From Chloroflexota bacterium (GTDB taxonomy: Bacteria; Chloroflexota; UBA11872; UBA12225), in the NCBI GenBank assembly GCA_030447525.1, contig JAUJOR010000002.1, forward strand, positions 95,931-159,930: a stretch of DNA of 64,000 nucleotides, in the 5' to 3' direction. Both the position numbers and the translations under genes were made by a program. Every line of letters begins with the position of its first letter. Position 1 is the first letter of the stretch. Below, in pieces: positions 26,043-34,000 of the stretch. The notes below the pieces were generated by a model, which searched no databases, was not told the DNA's origin, and was given only the letters and a program-made list of their open reading frames with translations.

Positions 26043-28148
26043 CTACGCGGTGACGCGTATGCCCGGACGGCGGAGCACCACTACGGAGCGGGACGGTACA
26101 AGATACAGGGCGCTGTGCACGGGCCAGCCGGAGCCCGGCTCGGCGATGTCCTCGGGGCTGGGGCGGCCGGTGTCCACGAGGCGTTGCCATCCCCGGGCGT
26201 CCCACTCCTGGATAGTGAAGTGGACGTCCATCGCCCCGGAGTTGACCATGACGTAGAGGTCGTCGTCGCCCTCGGACGCCCCGTGGAGGGCGTAGGCCAG
26301 GGTATGCGACTCGGGCGACAGGTCGGTGTGAGCGCCAATCCCGTACCAGCGCACGTCATCCCGCCAGAAGCGGCTGCGACACAGTGAAGGGTGGGCCTTG
26401 CGCAAGGCGATCATGTGCTTGAAGAAGCGGAACACGTCCCGGTTGCGCTCCAGGAGGTCCCAGTCCAGCCAGGTGATCTCATTGTCCTGGTTGTACGGGT
26501 TGTTGTTGCCCCGCTGGGTGTTCATGAACTCGTCCCCGGCGACAAACATGGGCACGCCGTTGGCCAGCAACAGCAGGGCGCAAAAGGCTTTCACCTGGCG
26601 CCGGCGCAGGGCCAGGACGGCGTCGGGCGCCCCGTCGTCCCCCTCCCAGCCCCCGTTCCAGCTCAGGTTGTCGTCGCTCCCGTCGGCGTTGTGGTGACCG
26701 TTGGCCGCGTTGTGCTTCTCGTTGTACGAAACCAGGTCATAGAGGGAGAAGCCATCATGGGAGGTGACGAAGTTCACGCTCTGGTAGGGGCGGTAGGCCT
26801 CGGCCAGCGTGTCCGGGAACAGGTCATCACTCCCGTACAGCCGGGTCATCAAATTCCCCACCTTGCCGGGATCACCGCGGACAAAGCTCCGCAGATCGTC
26901 GCGCGCCTGCCCGTTCCATTGCAGCCAGGTGAAGCCGGGAAAGGCCCGGCCAAGCTGGTAGCTGTCCACGTCCCAGGCCTCGGCGATCAGGCGCCGGTCG
27001 GCGTGGCCGGCAAAGGCGCTGATCTCGCTGATCAAGGGTGGATCGTTAAGGTTGAGCGTGCCGTCGCCGTTGCGCGAGAAAATCGAGGCCAGGTCGAAGC
27101 GAAAGCCGTCCACTTGCATCGTCTCCGACCAGTAGCGCAGGCTGTCCAGGACGAGTTGGCGCACGGCGGGGGCGCCGCAGCGCAAGGTGTTGCCACAGCC
27201 GGTGTCGTTGCGGTAACGCCGGCCGTCGGGGGTCATCAGGTAGTACGTGCGGTTGTCCACACCGCGGTAGCAGTAGGTAGGCCCGGTGGCGTCGAATTCG
27301 CTGGTGTGGTTGTAGACCACGTCCAGCCACACCTCGATCCCGGCGCCGTGGAATGCCTTGACCATCTCCCGGAACTCGTCCATCGGGTCGCCGGCGGCGT
27401 AGTCGCGGTGAGGGGCGAAGAAGTTGAGCGTCATGTAGCCCCAGTAGTTCCCTTCGTCCGGATCAAACTGCTGCACGGGGAGCAGCTCCACCACGGTCAC
27501 CCCCAGGGTGCGTAGATACGGGAGCTTGTCCACCAGCCCGGCGAAGGTGCCCCGGCGCTCCGGGGCAACGCCGGAGTTGGGGCGGGCGGTGAAGCCCTTG
27601 ACGTGCAGCTCGTAGATCACCGTGTCATAGGTGCGCCGGGGACGCGAGTGCGCCCCCCAATCGAAGGGCGGGCGAGTCGAGGGCAGCACGCCGAGCGGGG
27701 CCCGGCCATCCGTCGGCCCGGGCCGAGCGCACGCCGCGCGGCTGAAGTGAGGGGGGAAGAATACCTCCGTGGCGTAGGGGTCGATCAAGATCTTCTGGGG
27801 ATCGAAGTAGTGACCCGCCGGTCGGTTGGCCGGTCCGTCGACTCGGTAGGCGTAGAGCGACGCCCCGCCCAGGGCGGCCGCCGGTATCCAGCAGTGCCAG
27901 ATGCGTCCGGTCTTGTTGCGCCGGTGATCAAAGCGGTAGCTGAACACCGGGTGCAGCGGATCCTCCGGCCGGTAGCAGAGCAGGTGGACATCGGTGGCGT
28001 AGCGAGAGTACAGGGCGAAATTGAACGCCTGATAGGCCTCCGCCCAGGTCACCCCTAGGGGTGAAGGGGAGCCGTCGCTCTCTAGCCAGCGGTCCGGCGA
28101 AGGGGGCAGCCCCGTCCGCTCGCCGCTCCCCGGTGCGCGTCTGATCAC
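26043..28148 (-). CDS. glgX: Glycogen debranching enzyme GlgX (isoamylase-type)
   Basis: A 701-residue GH13 enzyme that cuts alpha-1,6 branches of glycogen. An N-terminal CBM48-like domain (SPLGVTWAEAYQAFNFALYS, then NKTGRIWHCWIP) precedes the catalytic barrel. Catalytic residues are Asp352 (DGFRFDLAS), Glu390 (LIAEAWDVD) and Asp465 (VTSHDGF). YELHVKGFTARPNSGV and DVVYNHTSEFDA are typical of GlgX/TreX. Length is normal. GTG 28148 has a weak ribosome-binding site. It is probably the first gene of the leftward series and acts in the cytoplasm in glycogen turnover. Confidence 0.94.
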   Translation of the reverse strand: MIRRAPGSGERTGLPPSPDRWLESDGSPSPLGVTWAEAYQAFNFALYSRYATDVHLLCYRPEDPLHPVFSYRFDHRRNKTGRIWHCWIPAAALGGASLYAYRVDGPANRPAGHYFDPQKILIDPYATEVFFPPHFSRAACARPGPTDGRAPLGVLPSTRPPFDWGAHSRPRRTYDTVIYELHVKGFTARPNSGVAPERRGTFAGLVDKLPYLRTLGVTVVELLPVQQFDPDEGNYWGYMTLNFFAPHRDYAAGDPMDEFREMVKAFHGAGIEVWLDVVYNHTSEFDATGPTYCYRGVDNRTYYLMTPDGRRYRNDTGCGNTLRCGAPAVRQLVLDSLRYWSETMQVDGFRFDLASIFSRNGDGTLNLNDPPLISEISAFAGHADRRLIAEAWDVDSYQLGRAFPGFTWLQWNGQARDDLRSFVRGDPGKVGNLMTRLYGSDDLFPDTLAEAYRPYQSVNFVTSHDGFSLYDLVSYNEKHNAANGHHNADGSDDNLSWNGGWEGDDGAPDAVLALRRRQVKAFCALLLLANGVPMFVAGDEFMNTQRGNNNPYNQDNEITWLDWDLLERNRDVFRFFKHMIALRKAHPSLCRSRFWRDDVRWYGIGAHTDLSPESHTLAYALHGASEGDDDLYVMVNSGAMDVHFTIQEWDARGWQRLVDTGRPSPEDIAEPGSGWPVHSALYLVPSRSVVVLRRPGIRVTA

Positions 28149-28270
28149 CTGTACGCCGTCATCAAGAGGTTAGACGACGTCTGGAATCTGCGCCAGAAGC
28201 GATCGCGCCCCGGCGGCGATGGCGGCAATCGTACTTCAAAACGGTCCCTGGAGGTTCAGCATGCCCCGCC

Positions 28271-28361
28271 CCTTTGCGCTACAAGTGTGCGGCGAGCGAA
28301 AGGAATGCCTGCATTGAACCACCGAGTACCTCCTTTGCGCTACAAGTGTGCGACGACCGAA
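28271..28361 (+). repeat. Two near-identical 30-bp direct repeats
   Basis: 28271-28300 and 28332-28361 share the core TTTGCGCTACAAGTGTGCG with two mismatches in 30 bp and a 31-bp spacer. A perfect palindrome GTACGGCCGTAC follows at 28367-28378. They are in the 299-bp region between the divergent glgX and glutamate-racemase genes, so they may be regulatory. Nothing else is seen in 28149-28447. Confidence 0.8.
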
Positions 28362-28447
28362 GGGCCGTACGGCCGTACATCCTCGTGGCCCGCTTGAAGC
28401 CCGGGTAGACCTGAGACTTGAGGCTTGAGACTACCGTTCCAAGGGGG

Positions 28448-29272
28448 ATGGGGGACGCGCGCCCGATCGGCATATTCGACTCGGGGGTGGGCGGGCTTTC
28501 GGTGCTCCGTCACCTGCGCCTCTTGCTCCCGGCCGAGGATGTCCTGTATGTTGCGGACGCGGCCTGGTGCCCGTACGGCTCAAAGCCGGCAGGGATCATC
28601 CGGGAGCGGATCGCCGAGGTGGTCGGCGTCCTACAGGCGCGGGGGGTAAAGCTCGTCGTCGTCGCCTGCAACTCCGCTTCCACGGTAGGGCTGGCCGACG
28701 TCCGCCGGCGGTACCCGCAGCTCACCTTCGTGGGTATGGAGCCGGCGGTGAAGCCGGCGGTGGAGCAGACGCGCACGCGGGCCATCGGCGTCCTGGCCAC
28801 GGCGACGACCGCGGCCGGGGAGTCGCTGGCCCGCCTGGTGAGCCGCTTCGGGCGTTGGGCGGGGGCAGCGGCGGAAGACGCAGACGCGCCGGCGGGGCGG
28901 GACAATTGCCGGGGCGTGGCCGTACACGTCGCCGTTCCGGAAGGGTTAGTTGAGCTCGTGGAGCGTGGAGCAGGGGACTCGCCCGCCGCTGAGGCGCTGC
29001 TGCGGCCCATCATGACCCGCTGGCGGGAGGCCGGCGTGGACGTCGTCGTGCTGGGCTGCACGCATTACCCGTTTGCCCGGGCCGCCGTCGAGCGCCTGGC
29101 GGGGCCGGGTGTGGTCATCGTCGATCCCGCCCCGGCCGTGGCACGGCAGGCCGCGCGGGTCCTCGCCGCCGGCGGGGCGCTCACGCCCTCCCTCCGTGCC
29201 GGGCAGACGACCTTCCTGGCCACTGGAGAGGCCGACGCCTTCTACGCCATCGTGTCCCGGCTGGCATTGTGA
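28448..29272 (+). CDS. murI: Glutamate racemase
   Basis: A 274-residue cofactor-independent racemase that makes D-glutamate for peptidoglycan. The family signature begins the protein (IGIFDSGVGGLSVL), and the two catalytic cysteines are Cys74 in VVACNSAST and Cys204 in LGCTHYPF. VLYVADAAWCPYG replaces the usual YFGDTAR.PYG segment but keeps its shape. A linker of about 25 residues rich in Ala/Asp (AAAEDADAPAGRDN) is unusual. The ATG at 28448 is used; AAGGGGG directly abuts it, so a TTG at 28418 is an alternative start. Confidence 0.92.
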   Translation: MGDARPIGIFDSGVGGLSVLRHLRLLLPAEDVLYVADAAWCPYGSKPAGIIRERIAEVVGVLQARGVKLVVVACNSASTVGLADVRRRYPQLTFVGMEPAVKPAVEQTRTRAIGVLATATTAAGESLARLVSRFGRWAGAAAEDADAPAGRDNCRGVAVHVAVPEGLVELVERGAGDSPAAEALLRPIMTRWREAGVDVVVLGCTHYPFARAAVERLAGPGVVIVDPAPAVARQAARVLAAGGALTPSLRAGQTTFLATGEADAFYAIVSRLAL

Positions 29273-29550
29273 GTCCGCCCCAGGGCGCTCCCTTGCCCAT
29301 CGGCCGTCTACTGGCTATCCGGGGCGGGGACGGACACGGGGACACCGCTCCGGTAGATGTACGGGAGACACCCCGCCGGCGCGACCCTCTCGGCAGGGCG
29401 TGCGATAAAATCACAAGCGTCAGCCGGCAATCGGGCCCTGGCGAGGGGCCGCGACCGCCGTCCGGACCCCCAGGCGTTGCCGGTACGGTCCACCACCGAC
29501 GCCACCGACGCCACCGCGCATGCCCGCAGTCAAGGGAGACGAGGACTCAG

Positions 29551-29991
29551 GTGCGCATCTTGTTGGTGGAAGACAATGAAGACCATGCCCTGATCACCGA
29601 GCTGGCGATCCGCGATGCCCAACCGGAGGTGGCAGAGCAGCTCGTCGTGGATACGGTGACCGATGGTGCTGAAGCGATGTCCTTTCTGCGCGCAGAGGGG
29701 GTCTATGGCGCTCGCCAGCTCCCCGACCTCGTCCTGTTGGACATCAAGATGCCGGGTATCGGCGGCCTGGACGTGCTGCGGGCGATCCGCTCAGATCCAC
29801 GGCTGCGCGTCGTCCCGGTGGTCATGCTGACCACGTCGGCGCAAGGCGAGGACATCCAGGAGGCCTACCAGCAGGGGGCCAACGAGTACGTCACCAAGCC
29901 GGTGCGGGCCGAGGAATTCCGTACCAAAGTGCAAGCCATCCCCCGCTACTGGTCGCAGGTGGTGCATCGACCCACGATGACCTCAACGTAA
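29551..29991 (+). CDS. Stand-alone response-regulator receiver (Rcp1-like)
   Basis: A 146-residue single REC domain with no output domain. The acidic pocket is in LLVEDNEDH, the phospho-acceptor is Asp64 in VLLDIKMPG, the Thr is in MLTTSAQ and the Lys in YVTKPVRAEE. The long alpha1 segment and LRAEG insert resemble Rcp1-type regulators that pass phosphoryl groups without binding DNA. GTG 29551 follows GAGG at 6 bp. The REC-kinase gene lies 116 bp downstream on the same strand, so the two probably form one phosphorelay. The 278 bp upstream hold only a short 9-bp duplication (CGACGCCAC). Confidence 0.88.
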   Translation: MRILLVEDNEDHALITELAIRDAQPEVAEQLVVDTVTDGAEAMSFLRAEGVYGARQLPDLVLLDIKMPGIGGLDVLRAIRSDPRLRVVPVVMLTTSAQGEDIQEAYQQGANEYVTKPVRAEEFRTKVQAIPRYWSQVVHRPTMTST

Positions 29992-30107
29992 CTAACCCCA
30001 TCCGTAGTGCGACGTTATCCCTATTGCCGGACTGAGCCCCTCAGCGATGGCCCTGCTGTGGAGGCCACTGGGAGCACAGTCAAGGGCGGTGCGAGGCAGC
30101 GCAAGAC

Positions 30108-31301
30108 GTGGCACAGATGACACTCTCGAGCACCTCCGACGCCACTGTCCCGCCCAGCGCGGAAGGTTTGGTGCGGGTGCTGCTCATCGAGGACAACGAC
30201 GACCACGCCGAGCTCTTCAGCGACGCCCTGGAGCGATCCACCGAAGCCCACTTTACGGTGCAGCGGGTCTCCAACAGTGTGGAGGCCCTGGCGCACGCCC
30301 TCCCCGGGGCGTTCAGCGCCCTGCTCCTGGACTACCAGCTTGGGGACACAGATGGCGTGGCCCTGCTGGAGCAGCTCCGCGCCGGTGGCACGGACACCCC
30401 TGCCGTGCTCCTGACTAGCCACGGTTCCGAGCATCTCGCGGCGCGGGCCCTGCGCGCCCAGGCGGACGACTACCTCCCCAAGACCGAGGCCCTGGTGGAC
30501 GAGGTGGTGGCCCGCGCCGTGCTCCGCGTTCTGGAGCGCCGGCGCCTCTCCGACCAGCTGGCCCGGGCGCGGGAAGAGGCGGCGGCCGCGCGCGCCCGCG
30601 ACGCCTTTCTCGCCGGCGCCTCCCACGACCTCAAGAACCCCCTCACCGTGATCCGCGGCACGGCCCAGATACTCCAGCGGCGGATCGCCCGGCAGGGAGC
30701 CATCCCCGTGGAACAGATGACTTCGGGGCTGAGCAGTATCGAGCGCGCCGCCACGCAGATGGCTTCCCTGATCGAGGAGATGCTCGACGTCGCCCGGCTG
30801 CGGGCCGGGCGCACTCTCGACCTGGAGCGCTTGCCCACAGACCTGGTGGCCCTGGCCCGCGAGGCGGTAGTCTCCCACCAGCAGGCGGCCGAGGTGCACC
30901 GGCTACGCCTGGAGACCGACGAGACTGAGCTGGTAGGGATGCTCGACCGCTCGCGCATTGCCCGGGTACTGGCCAACCTCCTGTCCAACGCCGTCAAGTA
31001 CAGCCCCAAGGGAGGTGAGATCGTCGTCCGGGTGGAGCGCGCCCGGGACCTGGCCGGGGAGTGGGCCGTGCTCTCAGTCTCTGACCAGGGCGTTGGTATC
31101 CCGGCCGAGGATCTCCCCTTCATCTTCGATCAGTTCCGGCGTAGCGAGAACGTGGTCGGGCACATCGCCGGCACCGGTATCGGCCTGGCCATCGTGCGCC
31201 AGGTGGTGGAGCAGCACGGCGGCAGCATCACCGTGCACAGCCGCCAGGGGGCCGGCAGCACCTTCATCGTCCGTCTCCCCCTTACCCCTGGCCCAGGCTG
31301 A
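30108..31301 (+). CDS. REC-domain histidine kinase
   Basis: A 397-residue soluble kinase with no membrane segment. The N-terminal receiver (VRVLLIEDNDDH, Asp75 in LLLDYQLG) is followed by a coiled region, a HisKA domain with the phospho-accepting His173 in GASHDLKNPL and a HATPase domain (N box NLLSNAVKYSP, G1 DQGVGIP, G2 GTGIGLAIV). Because its own receiver precedes the kinase, it likely takes its input from another kinase or partner rather than from a ligand. The adjacent stand-alone receiver gene is the obvious partner. The start is GTG 30108, or ATG 30117 nine bases on. Confidence 0.92.
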   Translation: MAQMTLSSTSDATVPPSAEGLVRVLLIEDNDDHAELFSDALERSTEAHFTVQRVSNSVEALAHALPGAFSALLLDYQLGDTDGVALLEQLRAGGTDTPAVLLTSHGSEHLAARALRAQADDYLPKTEALVDEVVARAVLRVLERRRLSDQLARAREEAAAARARDAFLAGASHDLKNPLTVIRGTAQILQRRIARQGAIPVEQMTSGLSSIERAATQMASLIEEMLDVARLRAGRTLDLERLPTDLVALAREAVVSHQQAAEVHRLRLETDETELVGMLDRSRIARVLANLLSNAVKYSPKGGEIVVRVERARDLAGEWAVLSVSDQGVGIPAEDLPFIFDQFRRSENVVGHIAGTGIGLAIVRQVVEQHGGSITVHSRQGAGSTFIVRLPLTPGPG

Positions 31302-31387
31302 GATCTGAGGGCCCGACTCTCAGAGCCTCTGCCGAAGCCAGGGATCGCCGGCGACGGCGACGTGCCGCGCCGGCGACCTGCCAAATT

Positions 31388-31424
31388 GCATCGGAATTGC
31401 TTATCATATCGGTAGATCCGATGC
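31388..31424. promoter_or_regulatory. Inverted repeat overlapping the MarR start, likely autoregulatory operator
   Basis: GCATCGGA (31388-31395) and TCCGATGC (31417-31424) are perfect complements 21 bp apart in a locally AT-richer stretch. TTGCTT and nearby TATC-like hexamers between the arms could be promoter elements. The right arm contains the ATG of the MarR gene, so binding there would block transcription or initiation. Confidence 0.55.
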
Positions 31425-31957
31425 GTTCACCACCGCCGGCGGGAGCACAGGCTGGAGACGGACACGAAAGCCTGCTGGACGACGAGGTCGACCGCATTGT
31501 CGGCCTCTACCGGCACGCCGGGCGCAAGCTGCGTGACGCTGACCCGCAGGACTGGGCGGCGGGCCTGAGTATGCCCCAGCTGCGGGTGCTGTTTTTTCTC
31601 GGCCGGAGCGGGCCGATGTCGGTTGGGGAGGTGGCCAGCGGCGTCAAGGTGTCCCAGCCGAGCGCGACGGAGACGCTCGATCGCCTGGTGCGCGCCGGCC
31701 TGGTGGAGCGCATGTCCGACGTCTCCGACCGTCGGGTTGTCCGTAACGCCTTGACGGCGCGGGGACGGGAGATGATCGACCGCCCCTGGGAGACGCGCCG
31801 CGCCGTGCTGTCTGGCGTCCTGCGTAAGGCTACCCCGGCAGACCGGATGGCTATAGCCCGCGGACTGGCGCTCCTTTGCCAGGCCCTGGACGAGACCGTA
31901 GACGAGGCCGTGGACGAGAGCAGCGGCCACCTGCCGGCCGGGGAGAGATGCCGGTAA
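31421..31957 (+). CDS. MarR-family transcriptional regulator
   Basis: A 178-residue winged-helix regulator. LSMPQLRVLFFLGRSGPMSVGEVA leads into the helix-turn-helix (VSQPSATETLDRLVRAGLVER) and the wing (SDVSDRRVVRNALTARGRE), with helical dimerisation segments on both sides. It lies directly upstream of two ABC exporter genes on the same strand, a common arrangement in which a MarR protein represses a drug-efflux pair until a ligand binds. ATG 31421 is preferred to TTG 31397; it lies within an inverted repeat that may be its own operator. Confidence 0.88.
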   Translation: MRSPPPAGAQAGDGHESLLDDEVDRIVGLYRHAGRKLRDADPQDWAAGLSMPQLRVLFFLGRSGPMSVGEVASGVKVSQPSATETLDRLVRAGLVERMSDVSDRRVVRNALTARGREMIDRPWETRRAVLSGVLRKATPADRMAIARGLALLCQALDETVDEAVDESSGHLPAGERCR

Positions 31958-32191
31958 GGGACTGCTACCGGGCAGGGATGGAGCGCACGCATCCTGCCGG
32001 GCGGCCCTTGGGCTCACCGACAGGAGTGACGCGGTGCCATCTGAGGGGCTGTTCCCACCCCCAGCTGGTTCAGCGTAGGTCCTGTCACTGACTGGCTGGA
32101 GACGTCGAGCGCGAGTCGGCCGGTGGTCGCGGATCACGGGCATGGGTCGAGGAGCGGGGACGAGGAGCGGAAAGGAAGGAGCGCGAGCGAG

Positions 32192-34000
32192 GTGCGAGTC
32201 CTGTGGCGCTTGATGCAGTTTGTGCGGCCCTACTGGTGGGGGACGGGGACCTCGATAGCCCTGATCTTCGTGCTCACGGTGTTCCGGCTAGGACCGGCCT
32301 GGTTCACCAAGCTGATCATCGACCAGGCCATCCCGGCCCGTGACTTCGCCCTGGCGGTGTACTACATCGTGGCCATGATCGGCGTCTCAGCGCTGACCAA
32401 TCTCCTGAGCGCCGTCGAGCTGTACCTGGAACAGTGGGTCGGGCAGCGGGTCGTTTTCGACCTCCGTGGCAAGCTGTACGACCACCTGCAGTCCCAGAGC
32501 ATGAGCTTCTACGACGCCAATCAGACGGGGCAGCTGATGTCCCGCGTCACCAACGACGTCAATCAGGTGCAGTTCTTTCTGACCCAGGGCCTGGCCCGGC
32601 TGCTGAACACCTTTGTCACCATTGGCGTCTTCCTGGCCATGATGCTGTTCCTCGATCCCCTTCTGACGGCCGTCTCCCTGACGGTGACGCCCCTGGTGGT
32701 CTACTTACAGAAGCGGATGGCCGCCGTGATGCCCCTCTACCGGCGCACGCAGCAGCGGGCGGCCGACCTGAACGTGGTGATCCAGGAGAACGTCACCGCG
32801 ATCAAGCTGGTCAAGGCGTTCAACCGCGAGCCGTACGAGGCCGGGCGCTTCGACGACGTCAACTGGGACCTGCGCGAGACGCGCATGAAGGCCAATCTGG
32901 CCATGGCCGTGGCCAGCCCGGGCCAGGACTTTGCCACCTACCTCTCGGCCATTATCATCGTCGTCTTCGGCGGCTGGCGGGTAATGGAGGGGGCGCTCAG
33001 CATCGGCTCCCTGGCCGCCTTTTATAGCTACGTCCTCACCATGTGGGCCCCGGTGCGCTGGCTCACGTTCGTCAACCAGATGGCCCAACAGGCCATGGCG
33101 GCCGGCGAGCGTGTCTTCGAGATCCTGGACACCTCGTTGGACGTGACGGAGAAACCTGACGCTATCGCCCTCCCGCGCCTGGAGGGCCGGCTGGAGCTAG
33201 ATCACGTCTCCTTCGCCTACGGCAAGGGAGCCCCCCTCCTGCGGGACATCAGCGCTACGGTGGAGCCGGGGCAGACCCTGGCCCTCGTCGGACCCTCCGG
33301 CTCCGGCAAGACCACCTTGATCAACCTCATCCCCCGCTTCTATGACGTCATCCAAGGGGCGGTGCGTGTCGACGGCCACGACGTGCGCGACGTCACCCTG
33401 GAATCGCTACGCTCACAGATCGGGATGGTGATGCAGGAGACGTTTCTCTTCAACATGACCATCCGGGAAAACATCTCCTACGGCCGGTCGGACGCCGCAC
33501 CGGAAGAGGTGGAGGCCGCCGCCAGGGCGGCCAATGCCCACGACTTCATCGTCGAGCTAGAGCAAGGCTACGAGACGGTGATTGGAGAGCGGGGCGTGCG
33601 CCTCTCCGGTGGTCAGCGCCAGCGCCTGGCCATCGCCCGCGCCATCCTGGTCGATCCCCGCATCCTGATCCTGGACGAGGCCACCTCCAGCGTGGACAAC
33701 CGCACCGACTACCTCATCCGGCAGGCGCTAGACGAGCTGATGGAAGGGCGGACGACAATCGTCATCGCCCACCGCCTCTCCACGGTGCAGCGAGCCGACC
33801 AGATCCTGGTGATGGAGCGGGGTAGGGTCACGGCGCGGGGGAGACACGCCGAGCTCCTGCGCAGCAGCCCCCTCTACCAGCACTTGTACGAGATTCAGTT
33901 CGAGCTCCAGCGAGACGCGGCGGAACAGGTCAACGGCGCGCTAGAGGAACCAAAGGCCGCCGTCTTGTCGGGGTCGATTGCACAGGAGGCCGGGCGATGA
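32192..34000 (+). CDS. ABC exporter half-transporter, subunit 1
   Basis: A 602-residue protein with an N-terminal six-helix membrane domain and a C-terminal nucleotide-binding domain, as in multidrug/lipid ABC exporters. The ATPase motifs are Walker A GPSGSGKTT, a Q-loop in MVMQETFLFN, signature LSGGQRQRL, Walker B ILILDEATSSVD with its catalytic Glu, and the H-loop IAHRLS. All are canonical. The start is taken as GTG 32192 because AAGGAAGGAG lies about 10 bp upstream; an in-frame GTG at 32123 would add 23 residues without such a site. Its stop overlaps the start of subunit 2 (ATGA), which suggests a heterodimer. Confidence 0.92.
   Translation: MRVLWRLMQFVRPYWWGTGTSIALIFVLTVFRLGPAWFTKLIIDQAIPARDFALAVYYIVAMIGVSALTNLLSAVELYLEQWVGQRVVFDLRGKLYDHLQSQSMSFYDANQTGQLMSRVTNDVNQVQFFLTQGLARLLNTFVTIGVFLAMMLFLDPLLTAVSLTVTPLVVYLQKRMAAVMPLYRRTQQRAADLNVVIQENVTAIKLVKAFNREPYEAGRFDDVNWDLRETRMKANLAMAVASPGQDFATYLSAIIIVVFGGWRVMEGALSIGSLAAFYSYVLTMWAPVRWLTFVNQMAQQAMAAGERVFEILDTSLDVTEKPDAIALPRLEGRLELDHVSFAYGKGAPLLRDISATVEPGQTLALVGPSGSGKTTLINLIPRFYDVIQGAVRVDGHDVRDVTLESLRSQIGMVMQETFLFNMTIRENISYGRSDAAPEEVEAAARAANAHDFIVELEQGYETVIGERGVRLSGGQRQRLAIARAILVDPRILILDEATSSVDNRTDYLIRQALDELMEGRTTIVIAHRLSTVQRADQILVMERGRVTARGRHAELLRSSPLYQHLYEIQFELQRDAAEQVNGALEEPKAAVLSGSIAQEAGR

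Noticed and set aside
26391..27515. 374-codon plus-strand frame
   Set aside because: Antisense to GlgX; Val/Gly/His-rich and without recognisable motifs.
28271..28361. Minimal CRISPR array (30-bp repeats, 31-bp spacer)
   Set aside because: Only two copies with two mismatches and no cas gene anywhere; treated as regulatory repeats.
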